From: an uncultured cyanobacterium
Lineage (GTDB): Bacteria; Cyanobacteriota; Cyanobacteriia; PCC-6307; Cyanobiaceae
Assembly: GCA_903871775.1 (NCBI GenBank)
Contig: CAIQIA010000026.1
Location: forward strand, 186,001 to 250,000
Direction of reading: 5' to 3'
DNA: 64,000 nt
In this document: positions 52,996-63,651 of the stretch, piece by piece
How the letters are laid out: every line of letters begins with the position of its first letter
Position numbering within the stretch: position 1 is the stretch's first letter
The notes under the pieces: model-generated
What the model was told of the DNA's origin: nothing
The model's database searches: none
The model's input: the letters and a program-made list of their open reading frames with translations, nothing else
Made by a program: the position numbers and the translations under genes

Positions 52996-54693
52996 GTGCC
53001 GTTGTTCATCCTTGACCTGAGCCAGCCCCACGGGCACCGCATCGGGATCACCCTGCGCTTCGTGCCGCAGACCCCCACCCAGGACATGCTGCTGCCCGCC
53101 TGGACGCCGGGCAGCTACCTCGAGCGCGAGTACGTGCGCCATCTGGATCGGCTCGAGGTGCTGCAGGGGGGCAGCGCCGTGACCCCCCGGCGGCTCGAGC
53201 GCCATCGCTGGCGCCTGGCGGTCACCCCCGGCCAGGAGGTGGAGGTGCGCTATGGGGTGCTGGGGGTGGAGCGCTCGGTGCGCACCAACTGGCTGGACGG
53301 CGACGGCGCCTTTCTGACCGCCGCCGCCTGGGCCCTGCTGGTGGAGGGCCAGCGCTGGCAGCCCCAGCGGTTGCAGCTGCTGCTGCCGGAGGGCTGGCAG
53401 GCGGCCTGTTCCCTGCCCAGGGAGGGGCCCGGCTACGAGGCCCGCGACTTCGACGCCCTCGTGGATGCACCCATCGGCTGCGGCGAGCTGCGGCAGCTGA
53501 CCTTCGACGTGGCCGGCCATCCCCACCACTGGGTGTGGCAGGGGCTGACCCACCCGGCACCGGAAGGGCGCTGGCGGCAGGCCCTGCCGGCCCTGGCGGA
53601 GGCGGCCTGCCGGCTGATGGGGGAGACGGCTCCGGCGGCGGCGGTTTACCACCTGCTGGTGCGGTTCTGCGGGGAGGGGTACGGCGGGCTTGAGCACGAC
53701 GACGGCTGCGCCCTGCTCTACAGCCGGCGGGAGCTGAACCACACCGACGGCCAGCGGCGTCTGTACCAGCTGGTGGCCCACGAATACCTGCACCAGTGGA
53801 ACGTGCGACGGCTGCGGCCGCGGGAATTGCAGCCCTACGACTACGGCGGGGCGACGATCGTGCCGACCCTGTGGTTTGCCGAAGGGGTGACCAGCTACTT
53901 CGACGGGCTGGTGGTGCTGCGGGCGGGCCTCTGCAGCGAGGACGAGCTGCTGCGGGACTGGAGCGATGACATCAGCCGCTACCTCACCACCCCCGGCCGG
54001 GCCGTCCAGACCCTTGAAGCCAGCAGTGAGGAGGCCTGGGTGAAGCTCTACCGGCCCGACGCCCACAGCGCCGGGCACCAGATCAGCTACTACCTCAAAG
54101 GCCAGCTGGTGGCCCTGCTGCTGGACCTGCACCTGCTGGCCGCCGGGGACAGCCTGCAGGGGGTGCTGCAACGGCTCTGGCGGCAGTTCGGCCGTTGCGG
54201 CAGGGGCTACGGGCAGGAGGATCTGTTCGCCGTGATCGGTGCGGCGGCGCCGGATCTGCCAGGGTCCCTGGACCGTTGGCTCAGATCCCTGGACGATTTA
54301 CCTCTCGATGGCTACTTAAAGAGTGTGGGCCTCGAGCTGCTGGCCGAACCGGCCACCACCCCGTCCACCGGACTCCGCCTCGAGACGGCGTCCGGCCTGC
54401 TGCAGGTGCAGCGGGTGGACCGGGCCAGCCCAGCGGAAGCCGCCGGCCTGGCCCCCGGGGACGAGCTGATCGCCGGCGACGGCGAGCGGCTGCGCACCCC
54501 GGACCAGCTGGACGCCTGCCTCCGTCAGGACCAGCCCGTCGAACTGCTGATCAGCCGCGACGGTCGCGTCCGCACCCTCCACCTCACCGCCGCCGCCCCG
54601 ACCCCGGTTCGCTGGCGACTCGCCCCCGACCCCTCCGCCGGCCCCGCCCCATGTCTCCTCCGTCACCGGTGGCTCCACGGCAGGGAGCCTTGA
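52996..54693 (+). CDS. M61-family metalloprotease with PDZ domain
   Basis: 565 aa from GTG 52996. N-terminal beta-domain (PAWTPGSYLEREYVRHL), then the gluzincin site HEYLHQWN with the third ligand Glu in FAEGVTSYFDGL. C-terminal PDZ domain near residues 455-540 (GLLQVQRVDRASPAEAAGLAPGDELIAGDGERL). Glycyl-aminopeptidase-like M61 fold. No signal peptide, so cytosolic. Its 3' end overlaps the amidase start by 43 bp, suggesting coupling. Confidence 0.9.
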   Translation: MPLFILDLSQPHGHRIGITLRFVPQTPTQDMLLPAWTPGSYLEREYVRHLDRLEVLQGGSAVTPRRLERHRWRLAVTPGQEVEVRYGVLGVERSVRTNWLDGDGAFLTAAAWALLVEGQRWQPQRLQLLLPEGWQAACSLPREGPGYEARDFDALVDAPIGCGELRQLTFDVAGHPHHWVWQGLTHPAPEGRWRQALPALAEAACRLMGETAPAAAVYHLLVRFCGEGYGGLEHDDGCALLYSRRELNHTDGQRRLYQLVAHEYLHQWNVRRLRPRELQPYDYGGATIVPTLWFAEGVTSYFDGLVVLRAGLCSEDELLRDWSDDISRYLTTPGRAVQTLEASSEEAWVKLYRPDAHSAGHQISYYLKGQLVALLLDLHLLAAGDSLQGVLQRLWRQFGRCGRGYGQEDLFAVIGAAAPDLPGSLDRWLRSLDDLPLDGYLKSVGLELLAEPATTPSTGLRLETASGLLQVQRVDRASPAEAAGLAPGDELIAGDGERLRTPDQLDACLRQDQPVELLISRDGRVRTLHLTAAAPTPVRWRLAPDPSAGPAPCLLRHRWLHGREP

Positions 54694-55556
54694 GCCACCA
54701 TCCCCGATCCCCCCGCGCCCTGCTGCTGGCCCTCGCGGTGGGCACGGCGGTGAGTGTGGGACTGGCGGCGGTAGTGGTGTCTGGGCTGCGGCGGGAGCCT
54801 GACGCGGGCGACCTGCTGCTGCGACGGCCCGGCCTCGGCTGGATCCGGGATGCTGCCAGAACCCCCAGCGAGCAGCGGGACCGCACCCCGGCGCCACCGA
54901 GCCAGCCCCGCTGGGTCTCGCCGCTGACCAGGGCCTGCCCGGTCGCCGATCCGACGCTGCGGCAGCACCTGAGCCAGATGCGGCTGCAGATCACCAAGGT
55001 GCGGCCGGATCCCACGAACTACGCCAACCGCCGCACCCGGGACGCCTTTGGGCAGGCCATCGACCCCACCCCGTCGGTGATCGTGCTGCACGAGACGGTC
55101 TACGGCCTCCAGTCCGCCGTGAACTCGGTGACCACCCCCCATGCCAACGACGACGACCAGGCCAGTTACCACACCCTGGTGGGCCTCGATGGCCGGATCG
55201 TGCAGACGGTGGACCCGGCCCAGCGGGCCTATGGAGCGGGCTTTTCGGCCTTCGACGGCCGCTGGGTGTTCACCAACCGCCGCTTCAGCGGCTCCCTGAA
55301 CAACTTCGCGCTGCACGTGAGCCTTGAGACTCCGGAGGACGGCGAGAACGCGGGGCCGAACCACAGCGGCTACACACCGGCCCAGTACGACGCCCTGGCG
55401 CGGGTGATCGCCGACTGGATGGTGCGTTACGGCATCCGGCCGGAGGCGATCACCACCCATCGCCATGTGGACCTGGGCGGCGAACGGGCCGATCCCCGCA
55501 GCTTCGACTGGACCGAGCTGCAGCGGCGGCTCACGGCCCTCGGCCTGGTCTGCTGA
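54651..55556 (+). CDS. N-acetylmuramoyl-L-alanine amidase (Amidase_2/PGRP type), membrane-anchored
   Basis: 301 aa from ATG 54651 (MSPPSPVAPRQGALSHHPRSPRALLLALAVGTAV); the track ORF starts too early. One hydrophobic segment (ALLLALAVGTAVSVGLAAVVVSGL) anchors it. Catalytic domain: VIVLHETVYGLQSAVNSVTTPHANDDDQASYHTLVGLDGRIVQTVDPAQRAYGAG, NNFALHVSLETPED, and ITTHRHVDLGGERADPRSFDW, giving the zinc His residues. Cleaves the amide between muramic acid and the stem peptide in the periplasm. Confidence 0.9.
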   Translation: MSPPSPVAPRQGALSHHPRSPRALLLALAVGTAVSVGLAAVVVSGLRREPDAGDLLLRRPGLGWIRDAARTPSEQRDRTPAPPSQPRWVSPLTRACPVADPTLRQHLSQMRLQITKVRPDPTNYANRRTRDAFGQAIDPTPSVIVLHETVYGLQSAVNSVTTPHANDDDQASYHTLVGLDGRIVQTVDPAQRAYGAGFSAFDGRWVFTNRRFSGSLNNFALHVSLETPEDGENAGPNHSGYTPAQYDALARVIADWMVRYGIRPEAITTHRHVDLGGERADPRSFDWTELQRRLTALGLVC

Positions 55557-55570
55557 GGGGGGGGCTCTGC

Positions 55571-56482
55571 TCAGATGAGCGGGGGCTCGACGGTGCGGCG
55601 ACCGCCGTAGATCAGCGCATGCAGGGCAGGATCCTGCATATAGCGGAGGATCCGGGCCGGATAGTCGAGCTTGCCGTTGTGGAGATAGGCGAGGGTGGCC
55701 AGGCGGTGGGCATCGCGGGGGCTGTTACTGGCCTCGAGGAGCTCGGTGGTCGAGTACCCGAGGGCTCGGCTCAGGCGGGAGAGCAGCCCCGCCAGCAGTT
55801 CCACGTTGCGCTCGGGGTCGAGCAACTGGTCGCGGGCCTCCGCCAGCTGGGCGGGGGTGGGGTCAGCGGGCAGCAGCTTCTGGTGGATCAGTTCATCCAC
55901 GCTCAGCTGGGCGGGACCATGGGTGCGGAACAGGCCGGAGTGAACGGCCAGGGGCGTGTTCTCACCGGGCTTGGCGTGCTTGATCTCGTCGTAAAGAATC
56001 GCCGCCACCAGCATCGGGTTGAGGTTGTGGCGCCGGGCTTCACGGCGGACCACGGGCACCAGCGGCTCCAGCTGATCAAGGGTGTGGCTGCGCAGCGGTG
56101 CCCAGTGCTCGAGGCCGTCGGTGAACAGCTGGGCCAGGGCCGTCTGGGGGCCATGGACCCCGAAACGCCTCTGCAGGTCCCGCAGCTCTTCGGTGGTGAA
56201 GTCGGCGGGATCGGGCCGTTGTCCCTCGACCACCAGCCCGGGGGTGGTGTCGACGGGGGCTGTTGCCGAGGGCAGGGGGGAGGGGCGCCAGAGACGACTG
56301 CCGGACAGCAGGAGGGCCAGGGTCAGGACCGGAAGGAGAATCCGCCGGGCAGACCCCAGGGACCGCTGATGCAGCTGCCGTTCCGGCAAAGCCTCAATCC
56401 ATAACTCTACCCAGAAGCTTAAGTCCCCCTGCAGAGTTCGCCCACGGCAACGCCCACCACAAAGGGTTGACCGTCTCTTCAC
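55571..56482 (-). CDS. Lysozyme-like (DUF1402/transglycosylase-type) membrane protein
   Basis: 303 aa from GTG 56482, which has AGGAGG 10 nt upstream; the track ORF start is weaker and TTG 56389 is an alternative (272 aa). One N-terminal hydrophobic segment (ILLPVLTLALLLSGSRL). The body EARRHNLNPMLVAAILYDEIKHAKPGENTPLAVHSGLFRTHGPAQLSVDEL resembles soluble lytic transglycosylase-like domains with a catalytic Glu candidate in YDEIKH. Would act on peptidoglycan in the periplasm. Substrate and start uncertain. Divergent from pgi. Confidence 0.65.
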   Translation of the reverse strand: MKRRSTLCGGRCRGRTLQGDLSFWVELWIEALPERQLHQRSLGSARRILLPVLTLALLLSGSRLWRPSPLPSATAPVDTTPGLVVEGQRPDPADFTTEELRDLQRRFGVHGPQTALAQLFTDGLEHWAPLRSHTLDQLEPLVPVVRREARRHNLNPMLVAAILYDEIKHAKPGENTPLAVHSGLFRTHGPAQLSVDELIHQKLLPADPTPAQLAEARDQLLDPERNVELLAGLLSRLSRALGYSTTELLEASNSPRDAHRLATLAYLHNGKLDYPARILRYMQDPALHALIYGGRRTVEPPLI

Positions 56483-56536
56483 CCATTCCGGCCCTCCTCT
56501 GCATAAGTTGCCGTTAGGACCGCACCGCGCTTGAGC

Positions 56537-58159
56537 ATGACCTCCGTCAGCATGGCGACCGATCTCCCCGATCTCGACCGCTCCAGCGCCGGGGCGCAAT
56601 GGTCACGCTTCTGCGATCTCCTCTGGCACCACGACCCCCTCGGCCTCTGGGTCGACGTGAGCCGCATGGCCCTCACGGCGGCCGAGATGCAGAACCTGCA
56701 GGCCCCCCTGGCCCAGGCCTTTGAAGCCATGGAGGCCCTGGAGAAGGGCGCCATCGCCAACCCCGATGAAGGGCGTCAGGTGGGCCACTACTGGCTGCGC
56801 CAGCCCGATCTGGCCCCGGACAGGAGCGTGGCCGAGCACATCGCCGCCGAGGTGCGCCGGCTGCAGACCTTCGGCCAGGACGTGCTGGGCGGCAGCCTCA
56901 CGGCCCCAGGGGGCCAGCCCTTCAGCGATGTGCTCTGGATCGGCATCGGCGGTTCGGGCCTCGGTCCGATGCTGATGATCAGGTCGTTGCAGGAGAACCG
57001 CCGCGGCCTGAGCTTCCATTTCCTCGACAACGTCGATCCCGCCGGCATGAGCCGGCTCTTCGATGCGCTGGGTGACCGGCTCCTCACCACCCTGGTGGTG
57101 GTGGTGAGCAAATCGGGCGGCACCCCCGAACCCCATCTGGGCATGCTGCAGGCCCGCGAACGGCTGCAGCAGCTGGGGGGCCAGTGGAACCGCCAGGCGG
57201 TGGCGATCACCATGCTCGACAGCCAGCTCGACCGCACCGCCGCAGCCGAAACCTGGCTCAACCGCTTCGACATGTTCGACTGGGTGGGTGGTCGCACTTC
57301 GATCACCAGCGCCGTCGGGCTGCTGCCGGCGGTGCTGGCAGGGATCGACGCCGACGCCTTCCTGCAGGGCGCCGCTGTGATGGACACCGCCACCCGCCGG
57401 CCTGACCTGCGCAGCAATCCGGCGGCCCTGATGGCGGCCTCGTGGTACGCCGCCGGCGAAGGCCGCGGTTGCCGCGACATGGTGGTGCTGCCCTACCGCG
57501 ACCGGCTCGAGGTCTTCAGCCGCTACCTGCAGCAGCTGGTGATGGAATCCCTCGGCAAGCGGCTCGACCGCCAGGGTCGGGTGGTGAACCAGGGCATCGC
57601 CGTCTACGGCAACAAAGGATCCACCGACCAGCACGCCTACGTGCAGCAGCTGCGTGATGGCATCGACAACTTCTTCGTCACCTTCATCGAGGTGCTGGAA
57701 GATCCGACCGACATTCCCTGCCTCGACGGTGCCCTGCCGGGCGACTACCTCGACGGCTTCCTGCAGGGCACCCGGGCGGCCCTGTTCGAAGGCGGCCGCC
57801 AGAGCATGACCCTGACCCTGCGGCGCTTCGATGCCCGGGCCCTGGGGGCGCTGATCGCCCTCTTCGAGCGGGCGGTGGGTCTCTATGGCGAACTGATCGA
57901 CATCAATGCCTACCACCAGCCGGGGGTCGAGGCCGGCAAGAAGGCCGCCGCCCAGGTGCTCGAGCTGCAGGGCCAGGTCGAGTCGCTCCTGGCCGACGGC
58001 CGTGAGCGGGGCATCGAGGAGATCGCCGCTGACCTCAACCGCGCCGAAGACTGCGAATCGATCTTCTTCATCGTGCGACACCTCTGCGGCAACCCCAGGG
58101 GCTACAGCAGCAACGGCAGCTGGAGTGATCCCCGCGGTCTGCGGGTGCGTCGGGGGTGA
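56537..58159 (+). CDS. pgi: Glucose-6-phosphate isomerase
   Basis: 540 aa from ATG 56537 (MTSVSMATDLPDL); the track uses TTG 56531. Interconverts glucose-6-phosphate and fructose-6-phosphate. Sugar-phosphate loops VLWIGIGGSGLGPMLM, VVSKSGGTPEPHLGML, KLDRQGRVVNQGIAVYGNKGSTDQHAYVQQLRDG and C-terminal YHQPGVEAGKKAA carry the catalytic Glu, His and Lys. Serves glycogen synthesis, glycolysis and the oxidative pentose pathway. Confidence 0.95.
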   Translation: MTSVSMATDLPDLDRSSAGAQWSRFCDLLWHHDPLGLWVDVSRMALTAAEMQNLQAPLAQAFEAMEALEKGAIANPDEGRQVGHYWLRQPDLAPDRSVAEHIAAEVRRLQTFGQDVLGGSLTAPGGQPFSDVLWIGIGGSGLGPMLMIRSLQENRRGLSFHFLDNVDPAGMSRLFDALGDRLLTTLVVVVSKSGGTPEPHLGMLQARERLQQLGGQWNRQAVAITMLDSQLDRTAAAETWLNRFDMFDWVGGRTSITSAVGLLPAVLAGIDADAFLQGAAVMDTATRRPDLRSNPAALMAASWYAAGEGRGCRDMVVLPYRDRLEVFSRYLQQLVMESLGKRLDRQGRVVNQGIAVYGNKGSTDQHAYVQQLRDGIDNFFVTFIEVLEDPTDIPCLDGALPGDYLDGFLQGTRAALFEGGRQSMTLTLRRFDARALGALIALFERAVGLYGELIDINAYHQPGVEAGKKAAAQVLELQGQVESLLADGRERGIEEIAADLNRAEDCESIFFIVRHLCGNPRGYSSNGSWSDPRGLRVRRG

Positions 58160-58181
58160 TGACCGGCCCGACCATCCCCCG

Positions 58182-58829
58182 TCAGAGGGGCACGGCGGCC
58201 AGGTTCGGGAGCATCACGGTGCCCGCGGGGTAGTCGGCGGCCCCCAGCCCGGGCGGCGGGAGCACGAAGACCCGGCAACCCGCCGCCCGGGCGGCCACGG
58301 CCCCGGCCGGCGAATCCTCGAAAGCCCAGCAGGCCCCCGCCTCGACCCCGAGCCGACGGGCCGCCACCAGAAACAGGTCCGGGGCCGGCTTGCCGCTGCC
58401 CACCTCCGGGTCATCGCCACACACCTGCACCCCGACGGCATCGAGCCAGGGATGGAAGCTCTGCTTCCAGCGCACGGCCTCGCGGCTGCTGCTGGTGGCG
58501 ATCGCCGTGGGAATCCCGGCCCGCCGGCAGCGCTCGAGCAGATCGCCGGCGCCGGGGATGGGCCTGGAACGGGCCATCAGGTTGCGGGACAGGGGCTGCT
58601 GCACCGCCAGCAGCTGCTCGACGGTGACCGCCAGCCCCAGCTGCTCGATCACCGTTGCGGCGTTGTCGAAGCGGTTGCGCCCCCGCAACCGCAGGAGCAG
58701 CGGCGGTGGCAGCTCTGAGCCGAAGTGGGCGGCCGCCTGGGTCCAGGCTTCGCTGTGGAGCGGCTCGGTGTCGAGCAGCAGCCCGTCGAGGTCGAACAGG
58801 CAACCCCGGGGACGGTCGGCAGGGGGCAT
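58182..58829 (-). CDS. HAD-superfamily phosphatase, beta-phosphoglucomutase-like
   Basis: 215 aa from ATG 58829 (MPPADRPRGCLFDLDGLLLDTEPLHSEAW); the track ORF is over-extended. Motif I DLDGLLLDT (acceptor Asp), motif II TAIATSSS, motif III lysine in GSGKPAPDLF, motif IV AFEDSPAGAVAA. A subfamily I cap domain sits between motifs I and II. Substrate unknown. Tail to tail with pgi, 22 bp apart. Confidence 0.85.
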   Translation of the reverse strand: MPPADRPRGCLFDLDGLLLDTEPLHSEAWTQAAAHFGSELPPPLLLRLRGRNRFDNAATVIEQLGLAVTVEQLLAVQQPLSRNLMARSRPIPGAGDLLERCRRAGIPTAIATSSSREAVRWKQSFHPWLDAVGVQVCGDDPEVGSGKPAPDLFLVAARRLGVEAGACWAFEDSPAGAVAARAAGCRVFVLPPPGLGAADYPAGTVMLPNLAAVPL

Positions 58830-58927
58830 GGCGACGGGGCGCTGCGTGAACGAGCGTTTCAGCCTGCCGCAACGGGGCCCCGCCGGGCGATTCAATGCCC
58901 GACGAGACCCCAGCCTTCGGCGGCCCC

Positions 58928-60910
<1,983 letters not shown>

Positions 60911-60921
60911 GATTTGCGGGG

Positions 60922-60927
60922 TAGGTT
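60922..60927 (+). promoter_or_regulatory. Putative -10 box (TAGGTT) for the P-type ATPase
   Basis: TAGGTT ends 21 bp before the ATG at 60949, within the 38-bp gap after acs. Confidence 0.4.
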
Positions 60928-60948
60928 GGCATCGGTCAGCCCCCATTC

Positions 60949-63651
60949 ATGACCTCTTCAGCCCCGGTCGCCCCTGACAAGCCCGCCCCGACGGCGTGGC
61001 ACACCCTGACCACCGACGCCGTCCCGGGGGTGCTGCAGGTCGATCCGAGCCAGGGCCTCGCTGAAGGGGTCCGTCAATCAAGGCTCGAACGCCACGGCCC
61101 CAACCAGCTGCCCAGCCGCGGTGGTCGCAGCAACCTGCGGATCCTGATCGACCAGTTCGTCAACGTGATGCTGCTGCTGCTGATCGCGGTGGCGGTGGTC
61201 TCGGCCGCGATGGATCTGCAGACCGGTCAGTTTCCCAAGGACGCCGTGGCCATCGGCGTGATCGTGCTGCTCAACGCCCTGCTGGGCTACGTGCAGGAAA
61301 GCCGGGCGGAAAAGGCCCTCGAAGCCCTGCAGGCCATGGCGACGCCGATGGTCAAGGTGCGGATGCAGGGCCATCAGCACACGATCCCGGCCCACGACCT
61401 GGTGCCCGGCGATGTGGTGCTGCTGGAGGCCGGGGATCGGGTGCCCGCCGACCTGCGGCTGCTCGAGGGGGCCCGGCTGGCCGTGCAGGAGGCGGCCCTC
61501 ACCGGCGAATCCCTGCCGGTCGACAAGGACGCCGACGTGGTGCTGGAGGCCGACACCGGCCTGCCCGAACGCATCAACTGCCTCTATCAGGGCACCGAGG
61601 TGGTGCACGGTCGCGGCACGGCCCTCGTGGTCGCCACCGGTGCCGCCACCGAACTGGGACGCATCGCCAGCCTGCTGCAGAGCAGCACCCCGGCCCCCAC
61701 GCCGCTGCAGGAACGCCTCGACCAGCTGGCCAAGATTCTGGTGGGGTCGGCCATGGCCCTCGTGGCGGTGGTGGTGGCGGCGGGGGCCCTGCTCGGCCAT
61801 CCGGTGGCCGAACTGCTGGAGGTGTCGCTGAGCATGGCGGTGGCGATCGTGCCCGAGGGGCTGCCGGCGGTGATCACCGTCTGCCTCGCCATGGGCACCG
61901 TGCGCATGGCCCAGCGGCGCGCCCTCATCCGTCGCCTGCCCGCCGTCGAGACCCTCGGCTCGGTGACCACCATCTGCAGCGACAAGACCGGCACTCTCAC
62001 CGCCAATGCGATGACCGTGCAGCTGCTGGAACCAGCGGACGGAGTGACGCCTGCCGCCGGTACCCTCTCGCCGCTGCTGCGCTGCGCGGTGCTCTGCAAC
62101 GACGGCCAGCAGCCCGAACAGGAGGGGGATCCTCCGGCCCAGGGGGACCCGACCGAAACCGCCCTCCTGGCTGCGGCTGTGGCCGCCGGCCTCTCGCCCC
62201 GGCAGGAGCGCCGCCAACGGGAGCGGCTGGCGGAGCTTCCCTTCAGTTCCGAACGCCAGCGGATGTCAGTGCTGGTGCAGTCAGGCCAGGGCGACCCCTC
62301 GCCCCTGCTGCTGATGAAGGGATCGCCGGAACGGGTGCTGGAGCACTGCAGCACGATCGCCACCGCCGATGGTGTGCGGTCCCTCAGTGACAACGACCGT
62401 GACCAGCTGCACAGGCGCTTCCATGCCCTCGCCGACGATGGCCTGCGGCTGCTGGGCTTCGCCGAGCGCCCCTGGACCGAACGGCTGCCCGCCGCCCTCG
62501 AAGCCGGCGACGAACAGGGTTTGTGCTGGCTCGGGCTGATCGGCTCGATGGATCCTCCCCGTCCGGAGGCCATCAAGGCCATCGGCCTCTGCCGCTCGGC
62601 CGGGGTGCGCACGGTGATGATCACCGGCGACCATCCCCGCACCGCCCTGGCCATCGGCCGTCAGGTGGGTCTGGTGGAACCCGGCGACCGGGAGGCGGTG
62701 CTCACCGGCCGGGACCTCGAGACGCTTGATCCAGTGGCCCTTGAAGAGGCCATCAGCCACACGTCGGTCTTCGCCCGGGTGCTGCCCGAACAGAAGCTCG
62801 ACCTGGTGCGGGCCCTGCAGCGGCGCCAGCAGGTGGTGGCGATGACGGGCGATGGGGTGAACGATGCGCCGGCCCTGCGCCAGAGCGACATCGGCGTCGC
62901 CATGGGCATCACAGGCACCGACGTCAGCCGGGAGGCGGCCGACATGGTGCTTCTGGATGACAACTTCGCCACCATCGTGGCGGCCGTCGAGGAGGGGCGG
63001 CTGGTGTACGAGAACGTGCGCCGCTTCATCCGCTACATCCTCGGCAGCAATGTCGGCGAACTGATCACGATCGCCCTGGCCCCGATCCTCGGCCTGCCGG
63101 TGCCCCTCTCACCGATGCAGATCCTCTGGATGAACCTGGTCACCGACGGCCTGCCGGCCCTGGCCCTCGCCGTTGAATCGTCAGACGCCGACCTGATGCA
63201 GCGCCGGCCGGCCGGTCGCAACGAAACGATCTTCGCCCGGGGTCTTGGGCGCTACATCCTCGAGGTGGGCATCGTCTTCGCGGCGATCGCGGTGCTGCTG
63301 ATGTGGCTGGTGGCTCGCCATCCCCTGCCGGCCGATCCCGGCCTGGCGCCCGAACGCTGGAAGACGGTGGTGTTCACCACCCTCTGCCTGGCCCAGATGG
63401 GCCACGCCCTCTCGGCCCGCTCCCAGCGCCCCCTGTGGCAGCTGCCGCCCCTGGGCAACCCCTGGCTGGTGCTGTCGGTGGTGGTGACCAGCCTGCTGCA
63501 GCTGGCGCTGGTGTACGTGCCCCCGCTGCAGGCGTTCTTCGGCACCTATGCCATCAGCCTGGCGGAGCTGGGCCTCTGCGTGGCCTTCTCGCTGCTGCTG
63601 CTGGTGTACCTCGAGCTGCGCAAGCTCGTCAGGATGCGGCAGGTCAGCTGA
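60949..63651 (+). CDS. P2-type cation ATPase, probably calcium-transporting
   Basis: 900 aa. TGES at 185-188, phosphorylation motif with D345 in ICSDKTGTLT, MTGDGVNDAPAL hinge. Membrane helix 4 has the SERCA-like motif AVAIVPEGLPAVIT, and helix 6 reads MNLVTDGLPALALAVE, which fits calcium pumps better than heavy-metal ATPases; no cysteine-rich metal domain is present. Ten predicted helices. Exports Ca2+ (or possibly Na+) at the plasma or thylakoid membrane. Tail overlaps the DUF1350 gene by 8 bp. Confidence 0.88.
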   Translation: MTSSAPVAPDKPAPTAWHTLTTDAVPGVLQVDPSQGLAEGVRQSRLERHGPNQLPSRGGRSNLRILIDQFVNVMLLLLIAVAVVSAAMDLQTGQFPKDAVAIGVIVLLNALLGYVQESRAEKALEALQAMATPMVKVRMQGHQHTIPAHDLVPGDVVLLEAGDRVPADLRLLEGARLAVQEAALTGESLPVDKDADVVLEADTGLPERINCLYQGTEVVHGRGTALVVATGAATELGRIASLLQSSTPAPTPLQERLDQLAKILVGSAMALVAVVVAAGALLGHPVAELLEVSLSMAVAIVPEGLPAVITVCLAMGTVRMAQRRALIRRLPAVETLGSVTTICSDKTGTLTANAMTVQLLEPADGVTPAAGTLSPLLRCAVLCNDGQQPEQEGDPPAQGDPTETALLAAAVAAGLSPRQERRQRERLAELPFSSERQRMSVLVQSGQGDPSPLLLMKGSPERVLEHCSTIATADGVRSLSDNDRDQLHRRFHALADDGLRLLGFAERPWTERLPAALEAGDEQGLCWLGLIGSMDPPRPEAIKAIGLCRSAGVRTVMITGDHPRTALAIGRQVGLVEPGDREAVLTGRDLETLDPVALEEAISHTSVFARVLPEQKLDLVRALQRRQQVVAMTGDGVNDAPALRQSDIGVAMGITGTDVSREAADMVLLDDNFATIVAAVEEGRLVYENVRRFIRYILGSNVGELITIALAPILGLPVPLSPMQILWMNLVTDGLPALALAVESSDADLMQRRPAGRNETIFARGLGRYILEVGIVFAAIAVLLMWLVARHPLPADPGLAPERWKTVVFTTLCLAQMGHALSARSQRPLWQLPPLGNPWLVLSVVVTSLLQLALVYVPPLQAFFGTYAISLAELGLCVAFSLLLLVYLELRKLVRMRQVS

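Noticed and set aside
51991-54171. 726-aa minus-strand ORF across M61 and purN
   Set aside because: Only the last 220 residues (purN) resemble a protein family; the rest is antisense to the M61 protease.
27411-58510. GCGATCGC (HIP1-like) octamers
   Set aside because: A handful of copies noticed by eye, far below the roughly one per kb of HIP1-rich cyanobacteria; not an organised repeat.
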